DNA of 64,000 nt, taken from Paractinoplanes ovalisporus (GTDB taxonomy: Bacteria > Actinomycetota > Actinomycetes > Mycobacteriales > Micromonosporaceae). Below, in pieces: positions 49,901-56,398 of this stretch. The position numbers and the translations under genes are program-made. Location of the stretch: positions 181,777-245,776 of the forward strand of contig NZ_JAENHP010000015.1 of the NCBI RefSeq assembly GCF_016834655.1. The letters run 5' to 3'. The notes below the pieces were generated by a model that was not told where the DNA came from, ran no database searches, and was given only the letters and a program-made list of their open reading frames with translations. Position 1 is the stretch's first letter. Every line of letters begins with the position of its first letter.

Positions 49901-50307
49901 CGTCCGACGTGACCGGGCAGCAGCGGGCCAACAGCGGGATCTACCTGCAGGACCGGTACGAGGTTCAGGTGCTCGACTCGTACGGGAAAGCGACCCCGGC
50001 CAACGACGACGCGGCCGCCATCTATCTCAAACGGGCGCCCAGCTCGAACGCGGCCACGGCGCCCGAGACGTGGCAGACGTACGACATCACCTTCCGGGCC
50101 GCCCGCTGGAACGGCACCACGAAGACCGAGCAGGCCCGGGTCACGGTCGTCTGGAACGGGGTGACCGTGCACAACAACGTCACCATCGACGGCCCGACCG
50201 GGGCCGGCGCCGCCGAATCGGCCGCGGCCCTGCCGATCCGCCTGCAGGACCACGGCGACCCGGGCGCCAACGTCCGCTACCGCAACATCTGGATCGAACC
50301 GGCCTGA
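46960..50307 (+). CDS. large secreted multidomain protein: PA14, sorbosone-dehydrogenase-like propeller, CBM, ricin lectin, DUF1080
   Basis: A 1115-residue exported protein. A signal peptide (LFALVATTTLAGLWPAL) precedes a PA14-like domain (residues about 30-165, TSDDGSRLKIDGATVIDHDG). A beta-propeller of the soluble sugar-dehydrogenase type follows (about 190-540, FPDGRLAIATWGG, SGLREPMGLKIVDGKIYVSQ, PDGLNFGPEGDIFVLDNQGG). Then come a carbohydrate-binding module (about 660-788, EAEWSG...), a ricin-type trefoil (about 797-921, GKCLDVDN twice and QIWEW) and a C-terminal DUF1080 / 3-keto-disaccharide-hydrolase-like domain (about 924-1115, NSGIYLQDRYEVQVLDSYG). It probably attacks or senses polysaccharide. 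The fusion joins binding, oxidising and hydrolysing modules in one chain. Confidence 0.85.
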   Translation: MKKTLFALVATTTLAGLWPALPAVAADVPPQEPGVTLRTYDLQTARDSICVLKPGQTPNVDKKMTTVNWTTAADFGLEDRFQSEVIGNVNITTAGTYGFRLTSDDGSRLKIDGATVIDHDGAHGATAKEGSVSLTTGYHALFVEYFERDGGQQLTLEWRPPGASAYAVVPNSVLSTDAGVVRVTAPGRKECEGAGDSPGDGLPLTGVHPGYTLTNLRPNGFQPQVSAMDWFPDGRLAIATWGGSDTVAGKVYILSGVTGSTSPGQVTYKEIASGLREPMGLKIVDGKIYVSQKHELTELNDTNGDGTIDQYRRVATWPFDGNFHEFAFGLLYQDGYFYLNLSVSINLGGATTDPQGSPNRGTTLKINRSTGAVQYIAGGLRTPDGLNFGPEGDIFVLDNQGGWLPASKLVQIKQDRFFGHYTNPDGPFDTQPVTEPVLWLPQNEIANSPSTPVMLNSGPYAGQMLFGDVTYGGVQRAYLEKVNGQYQGAVFRLTQGLEMGVLRLSQGPDGALYAGGLGAGGNWGQEGKLTYGLQKLTPNGSSVFDIKAMRAIADGFEMEYTQPVAAATAASYKVKQWRYQPTPDYGGPKIDEETLSVTSATLSADRLKVTLKVAGLKPGRVVHVRSPRPFTSTTGSSLWSTEAWYTLNSLADGTTLKSDRVEAEWSGQTGAASFAKDHTGYTGSGFSAGHGAAGAATTFTVNVPSAGAYPVALRYSNGPNPAAGTKTMSLYVNGTRIKQVSLADTGNWDTWATLNDSVTLRAGGNTIAYRVDTGDSGHINLDSLTVGSAGSSAVNKTGTITGIAGKCLDVDNASSANGAKIQLHTCNNTSAQSWTREGDTLRVLGKCLDVDNAGTANGTKVQLYTCNNSAAQVWQTQANGSLLNPQSGKVLDAAGGSSADGTQIQIWEWADVAQQRWTHNNPSRVTLFDGGNLNAFQNADGSAPTWPVSGGSAEVLGGDLRTKQTYGDFKLHVEFWLPNLPSDVTGQQRANSGIYLQDRYEVQVLDSYGKATPANDDAAAIYLKRAPSSNAATAPETWQTYDITFRAARWNGTTKTEQARVTVVWNGVTVHNNVTIDGPTGAGAAESAAALPIRLQDHGDPGANVRYRNIWIEPA

Positions 50308-50321
50308 CCCGACCAACGGCG

Positions 50322-50353
50322 TGAAGGCCTCCGGCTCCGGCTGGAGGCCTTCA
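50322..50353. terminator. bidirectional hairpin between convergent genes
   Basis: TGAAGGCCTCC (50322-50332) pairs with GGAGGCCTTCA (50343-50353) in a perfect 11-bp stem with a 10-nt loop, between the stops of the multidomain gene and the methyltransferase gene. Confidence 0.8.
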
Positions 50354-50358
50354 TCGGT

Positions 50359-51003
50359 TCACACTTCGGCGACGCCGGCGATCTGCGTGTTGAACGTGAT
50401 GAACGGGGAGTGCAGGCGGTACGGCGTGAGGTCCACGCGGGCGAAGCCGGCTCCGCGCAGCCGGGCAGCCAGGTCGCGTTCGCACGAGCAGCCCTCGAAG
50501 GTCCACGCCCACGGGCGGCGGAGCAGGCGTTGCAGCGTACGGGTGGGGGTTCCGTCCGGCGCCGCGACGTGCTCGACAAAACGGAACGTGCCACCCGGCC
50601 GCAGCACCCGCCGGATCTCGGCCAGGACCTCGGCCGGGTCGGTCACCGTGCACAGCACCAGCGACGAGATCACGGCGTCGGCGCTCCCGCTGGGCAGGCC
50701 GGTGCTTTCCGCCGTACGGGCCCGCAGGTCCAGCCGCACGCCCCGGCGCTCGGCGGCGGCCCGCAGGCGGCCGTGCATGGGCTCGTTGGGTTCAACCGCG
50801 ACGAGCGTCGAGCCCGGTCGCAGGTAGCGGAGGTTCGCGCCCACGCCCGAGCCGATCTCGACCACGGTCGCGGGCAGGTCGGCGTACACGCGCCGTTTGT
50901 GGTGCCGCACGTTCCATTCGATGTACGGGCCCATCACGCTGAAGAAGGCGGCGTTGAAGGGTCCGCGGGCCCGGTGCAGCTCGAAGCCGGTTGCCACTGT
51001 CAT
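50359..51003 (-). CDS. class I SAM-dependent methyltransferase
   Basis: A 214-residue class I methyltransferase. Motif I is VVEIGSGVGANLRYL, motif II is LVAVEPNEPM and the post-motif region ADAVISSLVLCTVTDPAEVLAEI has the usual acidic strand. The C-terminal half carries FRFVEHVAAP and a two-cysteine helix (EGCSCERDL). It resembles the group of small UbiE/COQ5-like or methyltransferase type 11 enzymes; substrate unknown. It is the first of three minus-strand genes, with a short gap to the hydrolase-LuxR gene. Confidence 0.85.
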   Translation of the reverse strand: MTVATGFELHRARGPFNAAFFSVMGPYIEWNVRHHKRRVYADLPATVVEIGSGVGANLRYLRPGSTLVAVEPNEPMHGRLRAAAERRGVRLDLRARTAESTGLPSGSADAVISSLVLCTVTDPAEVLAEIRRVLRPGGTFRFVEHVAAPDGTPTRTLQRLLRRPWAWTFEGCSCERDLAARLRGAGFARVDLTPYRLHSPFITFNTQIAGVAEV

Positions 51004-51057
51004 GACCCCATCGTCGCCGCCGGACGGCTCCCGGTCAGGCGTGGAAATACCCCACTG

Positions 51058-52065
51058 TCAGCGCCGTTCGCTGAACCACGCGGCGATCTGGGCGCGGGAC
51101 CGGAACCCCAGCCGCAGCCGGATCCGCTCCACGTGGCCCTCGGCCGAGCGCTCGTCGATCCCCATCCGCACCGCGATCTCGCGGTTGGTGCACCCTTGGC
51201 TCACCAGTTCGGCCACCTCGAGCTGCCGGGCGGTGAGCCCGTCGGCCCGGCGGCGCGGCACACTCAGCCCGAGGAACCGTCGCACCACCCGCACGAGTTC
51301 GTCGCGGTCACCGGCGTACGGAAGATGGGACCGCCCCGGCAGCACCGCGAGCTGAGCCCCGCCGATGCCTTCCGCGAGCACACGGGCCTGCGCAACCGGC
51401 GCCGCCCGATCACCGTCACGATGAACGACCAGTGTCGGCGACCGAACCCGCCCGAGATATCCGGTGACGTCGAGCTCGTAACTGAGCGCCAGCAACGCCC
51501 GCGCGGTCGCCGCCGTCGAACAGGCACGCTGATAACGAGCCAACTCGGCCCGCGTGGCCCGGTCGGCATCCGGCGCGAAGATGTCGGTCAGCACGTCCGA
51601 CCCGAGCCCCCAGTGCGCCTCCACCAGACCCAACACATTTTCCCGTACGGCGGGCAGCGACAACTCGTCCCCACGGGCCCATCCGCCGTAGAGCACCAGA
51701 CGCCGTACGGAATCAGGGTTCTGCGCCGCCCAGGCCACGGCCACCGGCGCCCCCATCGAGGTGCCCATCAGATCGAACGGCTCCCCCAGCGTCGCCGCGA
51801 CCGCCCCTAGTTGCTCGAGCTCGAACGCCAGCGACGCCGGCCGCTCCACCGCGGGCGACAGCCCACACCCGGCCCGGTCGTAGCGCACGAGCCGGCACCC
51901 CGGGGCCAGCGCCTCATAGAGCGCCCGCTCGGCCGCGAGTTCCCAGCCCAGCCGCAGATGGGTGAGCCACCCCATCACGTAGACCAGCGGCCGCCCCACC
52001 CCGGCCGTGGCATAGGCGACCACCGTGCCGTCGCCCAGCACCACCCGGTCGAGCCGCTGCCGCAT
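51058..52065 (-). CDS. alpha/beta hydrolase fused to LuxR-type HTH
   Basis: A 335-residue fusion. Residues 1-270 are an alpha/beta hydrolase with nucleophile Ser103 in MGTSMGA, an acid Asp near HRDGDRAAP (217 or 219) and His247 in LPGRSHLPY, so the triad is apparently complete. Residues about 274-335 are a LuxR helix-turn-helix (GLTARQLEVAELVSQGCTN begins it). A hydrolase or ligand-binding hydrolase fold next to an HTH suggests a regulator that senses or destroys its signal. The start is ATG 52065, and a small gap separates it from an uncharacterised gene upstream on the same strand. Confidence 0.83.
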   Translation of the reverse strand: MRQRLDRVVLGDGTVVAYATAGVGRPLVYVMGWLTHLRLGWELAAERALYEALAPGCRLVRYDRAGCGLSPAVERPASLAFELEQLGAVAATLGEPFDLMGTSMGAPVAVAWAAQNPDSVRRLVLYGGWARGDELSLPAVRENVLGLVEAHWGLGSDVLTDIFAPDADRATRAELARYQRACSTAATARALLALSYELDVTGYLGRVRSPTLVVHRDGDRAAPVAQARVLAEGIGGAQLAVLPGRSHLPYAGDRDELVRVVRRFLGLSVPRRRADGLTARQLEVAELVSQGCTNREIAVRMGIDERSAEGHVERIRLRLGFRSRAQIAAWFSERR

Positions 52066-52080
52066 CCCGCGATTGTCCCC

Positions 52081-52827
52081 CTACGGTTCGCGCAGCCAAA
52101 CCATGACCGCCGCCGGTCTCGGCCGCACGCCGGTCCACCCTTGGAACTGCCGGACCGCGACCGTCTCCGAACACAGCCACCGGTCACACGGCCCCGACGC
52201 CTCTTCCACCAGACGCAGGTCCGCCGCCGGTGCGCCGAGACTCCCGGCGACCCATGTCTCCAGGGCGCTGCCCACGACCGGATGCCAGCCGGCGAGCTCG
52301 TCCATCAGGGCATGCCCTTCGATCATGTGGTTGATCGACGGGTTCACCTCCAGGAACGGCCCGCCCAGACTCACCCCGCACCGGCCGTCGGTGTGCACCA
52401 GATACCGCACAGGCGACGACACCCGTTCCCCGGTCCACCCGAAACACCACCCGCCGGCCTCCCGGCGGGCCCAGTGGCCCAGGCTGAAGTCCCAAACGCG
52501 TCCGGTGTCCAGCCGTTGCCCACCGACCGAAACGCTCCGCCGCACCGTGTACCGCAGCCCCGCATACCGAGCGGCGAACCCTTCCCGGCGCAGGGACAAC
52601 TCGAACGGTGCGTCAATGGGAAGCCGGCTCTCGACGCCCGGTTCCCTCCAGGCGGAGCGCCGCAGAAACGACTGCGCTCGCGAGCTCAGACCTTCGAGGT
52701 CATCAAGCAGGTGCACGAAGAACTTCCCCAACAGACCGTCTCCTTCGGCAACCCTCTCACGAACGAGTGAGCGCACGGCGACCCGGAAGGGGTCCGGCGG
52801 ACCACCCGCGGCCTGGTTTGTGGTCAC
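52081..52827 (-). CDS. hypothetical 248-residue protein, divergent to reverse transcriptase
   Basis: A soluble protein with no recognised domain. It begins with a GTG at 52827 and has segments rich in Trp and aromatic residues (GWCFGWTGERVSSPVRYLV, ETVAVRQFQGWTGVRP). The N-terminus resembles a helical head (RVAVRSLVRERVAEGDGLLG). No signal peptide. It is divergent from the reverse transcriptase gene, with only 92 nt between start codons, so the two may share a control region. Whether it belongs to the reverse transcriptase system is unknown; its place upstream of the hydrolase-LuxR gene on the same strand is an alternative grouping. Confidence 0.6.
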   Translation of the reverse strand: MTTNQAAGGPPDPFRVAVRSLVRERVAEGDGLLGKFFVHLLDDLEGLSSRAQSFLRRSAWREPGVESRLPIDAPFELSLRREGFAARYAGLRYTVRRSVSVGGQRLDTGRVWDFSLGHWARREAGGWCFGWTGERVSSPVRYLVHTDGRCGVSLGGPFLEVNPSINHMIEGHALMDELAGWHPVVGSALETWVAGSLGAPAADLRLVEEASGPCDRWLCSETVAVRQFQGWTGVRPRPAAVMVWLREP

Positions 52828-52919
52828 TATGCTGGCCGGGTGGCAGCGTGTCCCGAGCTGGCCGTCGTCCGCCGTGAGCGGCGGCGAGGGCTCTTCGGGG
52901 TAACCCCGAGGAAGCAGGA
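52828..52919 (+). promoter_or_regulatory. structured leader upstream of the reverse transcriptase
   Basis: The 92-nt gap holds two hairpins. CCGCCG/CGGCGG (52869-52884) closes a TGAG tetraloop, and CTTCGGGG-TAA-CCCCGAGG (52893-52911) is an 8-bp stem (one G-T wobble) with a 3-nt loop. The second stem covers the probable ribosome-binding GAGGA before TTG 52920, so it may restrict translation. I could not identify a convincing retron a1/a2 pair here; an msr-msd could overlap the divergent gene instead. Confidence 0.35.
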
Positions 52920-54278
52920 TTGACCACCGCAGCGCATCGCCGGCGCGCCGCAGCGCTTCGCGCTGGACAGCGCAGGCACGACCGGGAATCGTCGGGGCAC
53001 GCTGCCGCCCTCAAGTGGTATGCGCCGCGCCGCCAACCCGCGTCGGTGGTGGCCGGCGCCCTGGCCGACGCGCTGCTCACCACGACCTGGCAGCCGGAAG
53101 AGATGGAAGCGGCCGTACGCTCCGTGGCCGCGGTCCCCGAGGCGTGGGCGCGACGACTGGTGCGGACCGTGCTGTCGGCCTACCCGCGCAACCCGGCCGA
53201 CCGGCCCCGCGAGCTGCGCCGTTTCCTCACCGCGCGCCGGGCCTACATCCGGCATCGGCTGGTGACGCCGACCCACGCCGTACGGATGCGGTGGAACGCC
53301 CCGCCCATCAATGACCTGGCCGAACTCGCCGCGTTCCTGGAGCTCGACGGCGACGCCCTCGACTGGTACGCCGACCGCCGCGAGATCAACCGCCACGCCC
53401 GCGACGAGCGGCTGCGCCACTACCGGTACGCCTGGCTCCCGCACCGGCTGATCGAGGCACCCAAGCCCCTGCTGCGTGACCTGCAACGACGTCTGCTCGA
53501 CGACGTTCTCGCGACGGCCCCGGTGCACGAGCACGCCCACGGTTTCGTGCCGGGCCGCGGAACCCACACGTTCGCGCGGGTCCACGCCGGGCGTGACGTG
53601 CTGGTGAGCATGGACCTGCGCGCGTTCTTCTCCAGCATCACCGCGGCCCGGATCTACGGCCTGTTCCGCGGCATCGGCTACCCCGAACCGGTCGCGCACG
53701 CCCTGACCGCGTTGACCACGACCCGTACGCCCGCTCATGTCCTGCGGGCCGCGCCGGACCCCCACCTGGCCGCGTTGTTGCGCCGGCCGCACCTGCCGCA
53801 GGGCGCGCCGACCTCGCCCGCCCTGGCCAACCTGTGCGCCTACCGCCTGGACCGCCGGCTGACCGGCCTGGCCGACCGGTTCGGCCTGACCTACGCGCGT
53901 TACGCCGACGACCTGGCCTTCTCGGGCACGCTCACGCACGCCCAGGTCGAACGGCTGGTCGCGCTGACCACGAGCATCGCCGCCGAGGAGGGCTTCCGGG
54001 TCCACCCGCACAAGACCCGCTTCCGCACCCAGGCCCAACGCCAGTCCGTGACCGGTCTGGTCGTCAACGACCGCCCGGCCGTTCCGCGCGAGGAGTACGA
54101 CCGCCTGCGCGCGATCCTGCACAACGCCGCCACCCACGGCCTGGCCGAGGCCAACCGGGACGGCCACGCCGACTTCGCCGCCCATCTGACCGGGCGCGTC
54201 GCCTGGATGTCCCACCACCACCCGTCGCGGGCGGCCAAACTTCAAGACTTGCTCGTACGGGCGTTGTCCGCACCCTGA
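52920..54278 (+). CDS. retron-type reverse transcriptase
   Basis: A 452-residue reverse transcriptase. Motif order: RLIEAPKPLLRDLQRRLLDD, AHGFVPGRG at about 206, the catalytic Asp232 in SMDLRAFFSSI, LPQGAPTSPALANL, YADD at 328-331 and VTGLVVND starting at 377. The VTG and PQG-type features are those of retron/DRT-like enzymes; the NAxxH seen in many retron enzymes is FARVH here. About 115 extra residues precede the polymerase core. TTG 52920 is the only start after an upstream in-frame stop. No maturase, endonuclease or intron structure is visible, so group II intron origin is unlikely. Base composition matches the host. It stands alone, with a small unknown gene 1 nt beyond its stop on the other strand. 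Confidence 0.87.
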   Translation: MTTAAHRRRAAALRAGQRRHDRESSGHAAALKWYAPRRQPASVVAGALADALLTTTWQPEEMEAAVRSVAAVPEAWARRLVRTVLSAYPRNPADRPRELRRFLTARRAYIRHRLVTPTHAVRMRWNAPPINDLAELAAFLELDGDALDWYADRREINRHARDERLRHYRYAWLPHRLIEAPKPLLRDLQRRLLDDVLATAPVHEHAHGFVPGRGTHTFARVHAGRDVLVSMDLRAFFSSITAARIYGLFRGIGYPEPVAHALTALTTTRTPAHVLRAAPDPHLAALLRRPHLPQGAPTSPALANLCAYRLDRRLTGLADRFGLTYARYADDLAFSGTLTHAQVERLVALTTSIAAEEGFRVHPHKTRFRTQAQRQSVTGLVVNDRPAVPREEYDRLRAILHNAATHGLAEANRDGHADFAAHLTGRVAWMSHHHPSRAAKLQDLLVRALSAP

Positions 54279-54279
54279 G

Positions 54280-54498
54280 TCACCAGTCGAGCGCCACCCG
54301 CCACTCGCTGCGGGGAACCACCGCGTATCGCTCCCCGTCACCGGGCGGGTGGCCCAGCACGTCTTCCACCGCCTGGGCCCGGCCCCGGCGAGCGGGCAGC
54401 CCGGGGCGCCGCGCCACCTCGCCGACCTCTTCCCAGGCGCCCGGGCCGGTCTCGCGGAGCACCACGTAGGCCGGCCGTGCCGGAACTGTCTCAGCCAT
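54280..54498 (-). CDS. hypothetical 72-residue protein, convergent to reverse transcriptase
   Basis: A small soluble protein starting ATG 54498 (AETVPARPAYVVLRE). It resembles actinobacterial small ORFs of the pattern AYVVLRETGPGAWEEVGEV ... YAVVPRSEWRVAL, a beta-rich unit of unknown role, often found near phage or mobile genes (memory, not verified). It is separated from the reverse transcriptase stop by one base and convergent to it. Whether it acts with the enzyme is unknown. Confidence 0.6.
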   Translation of the reverse strand: MAETVPARPAYVVLRETGPGAWEEVGEVARRPGLPARRGRAQAVEDVLGHPPGDGERYAVVPRSEWRVALDW

Positions 54499-54748
54499 GC
54501 CTCATTGTCCGTTGTCCCTGTGACAACCGTGACAGCCGGTCCTTTTTGATGGCAATGGCCCGGCTCGGAAACGGCCTGGTAACCGCCGCACAACGCGCCC
54601 AGCACGGGACGGGGGTCAACCGGCCGATCATCCGAACCGAACGGTCAGACCAATATCGGGTCGGCCTCCGATGGACGCGGCGACGTCCGTACGGAAAGAC
54701 TCTTTGGCGCTTCACCTCTTTCCTACCAAGCGCGTGACGAGGAGAGAC

Positions 54749-56398
54749 GTGGCTATCTACGCGTCCGGGCTGACATCGGTGGAACCCCGGCGAGGCGGGA
54801 CGACCCCACCGCCGTCGGTCGTCCGGGCCGGAACCTGGCAGGGCCGGCTGTCGTGGCTGACTCCCCCGACCGACGCCGAACGGGACGAGTATCTGCGGCG
54901 CGGGCAGCACCGCTGGCTGTTCTGGGCCCAGGCCGCGGCCCTGGTCGGGGTCGCCGTCAGCCTCTACGGGCTGGCCCAGAACTCGTACTGGACCTTCGTC
55001 TTCGTCCTTCCGCTGCTCGCCTTCGTGATCGAGCAGGTGCTGGCGCTGCGCACCTCGACCTACCGGCGGCGCATCACCCTGGCCGGCCACCGCCGCAAGG
55101 TCGACACCTGGGCTCCGGCCTCGGTGCCGTCGGTGGACGTGTTCCTGCCGGTCTGCGGCGAGGAGATCTCACTCATCGACAACACCGCGTTCCACGCTGC
55201 CCGGCTGCGCTGGCCCGGCACGGTCACCGTCTATCTGCTGGACGACGCCGGTGACCCCGCGGTGGAACGGCTGGCCCGCCGGTACGGGTTCCGCTACCTG
55301 GCGCGGCCCGGATCCGCGTACAAGAAAGCCGGGAATCTGCAGTGGGCGTTCGAGCGGTCGACCGGTGACCACATCACGATCCTCGACGCCGACTTCGTGC
55401 CGCGCGACGACTACCTGCTGGAGCTCGTGCCGTACATGGACGACCCGGACGTCGGCATCGTGCAGAGCCCGCAGCTGTTCTTCACCGACCGCCGGATGAC
55501 CTGGCTGGAACGCTGCGCGGGCGCCACCCAGGAGATGTTCTACCGGTTCATCCAGCCCAGCCGGGACGCGACCGGCGCCGCCATCTGCGTGGGCACGTCG
55601 GCCATCTATCGGCGCGCGGCGCTGGCCGCGATCGGTGGCTTCCCGCTGATCGGGCACAGCGAGGACGTCTACACCGGCATCGAGATGGCCAAGGTGGGCT
55701 ACCGGCTGCGCTACGTCGCCACGCTGGTCAGCCGCGGCCGCTGCCCCGACGACGTGGACGCCTTCATCACCCAGCAGTACCGCTGGTGCGAGGGCTCGAT
55801 GTCGCTGCTGGCCGACCCGGAGTTCCACCAGCAGGCCTGGATGACGCCCGGGCAGCGGGCCAGCTACTGGTCGGGCTTCGCCTACTACCTGACGACCAGC
55901 ATGAACGCGCTGCTGGCGCCGCTCGCCTCGATCATCATGCTGTGGTTCTTCCCCGACCGGATCTCGAACATCGACGCCCTGCCCCTGGCCGGCGCGACCC
56001 TGGTCTGGCTGGTCCTGTTCCCGCTGGTCGCCGTGGGCCGGTGGCGGATCGACGTGCTGCGCGTGCAGACCGTCTACAGCTTCGCCCACCTGTTCTGCCT
56101 GCTGGACATGGCCCGGGGTCGCCGGCTCGACTGGGTTCCCACCGGGCGCAGCGGCCCGCGCAAGGGCGGCAGCGGGCGGGTGCGGGTCTTCATGTCCGCC
56201 TATCTCAGCGTCACCCAGCTTCTTGTGCTCGCCGGGCTGGCGGTCGAGGTGCTGCGCGCCGGGCCGGCCGACCGGTGGGCGTTGGTTCTGCTGACCGCGG
56301 TCAACGCGTACGTCTTCGTGCCCGTGGCGGTGCTGGGCTGGCGGGCGACGCTGGCCCGCCGGTCCGGGGCGCCCTCGCACCGGAGCGTGTTCGCGTGA
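54749..56398 (+). CDS. cellulose-synthase-like processive glycosyltransferase (GT2)
   Basis: A 549-residue membrane GT2 enzyme. GTG at 54749 has GAGGAGAG just upstream, so the extra 26 codons before it are not used. Two N-terminal membrane helices lead to a catalytic domain: first Asp in YLLDDAGDPA, DAD at 213-215 in ILDADFVP, then SEDVYTG, and the QxxRW motif at 342-346 (QQYRWCEG). Several C-terminal helices and a channel region follow. It polymerises or transfers a hexose to an extracellular glycan, possibly cellulose-like. The stop overlaps the next start (GTGA), so the adjacent GT39-like gene is coupled. A PilZ protein 10 kb upstream could regulate it, but no PilZ domain is fused here. 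Confidence 0.9.
   Translation: MAIYASGLTSVEPRRGGTTPPPSVVRAGTWQGRLSWLTPPTDAERDEYLRRGQHRWLFWAQAAALVGVAVSLYGLAQNSYWTFVFVLPLLAFVIEQVLALRTSTYRRRITLAGHRRKVDTWAPASVPSVDVFLPVCGEEISLIDNTAFHAARLRWPGTVTVYLLDDAGDPAVERLARRYGFRYLARPGSAYKKAGNLQWAFERSTGDHITILDADFVPRDDYLLELVPYMDDPDVGIVQSPQLFFTDRRMTWLERCAGATQEMFYRFIQPSRDATGAAICVGTSAIYRRAALAAIGGFPLIGHSEDVYTGIEMAKVGYRLRYVATLVSRGRCPDDVDAFITQQYRWCEGSMSLLADPEFHQQAWMTPGQRASYWSGFAYYLTTSMNALLAPLASIIMLWFFPDRISNIDALPLAGATLVWLVLFPLVAVGRWRIDVLRVQTVYSFAHLFCLLDMARGRRLDWVPTGRSGPRKGGSGRVRVFMSAYLSVTQLLVLAGLAVEVLRAGPADRWALVLLTAVNAYVFVPVAVLGWRATLARRSGAPSHRSVFA

Noticed and set aside
52700..52920. Retron msr-msd RNA with a1/a2 repeats
   Set aside because: Short hairpins exist, but I found no convincing long inverted pair flanking 100-200 nt by eye.
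52920..54278. Group II intron-encoded protein
   Set aside because: No maturase X or endonuclease domain, no visible domain V-like structure, and the VTG motif points to the retron-like group.
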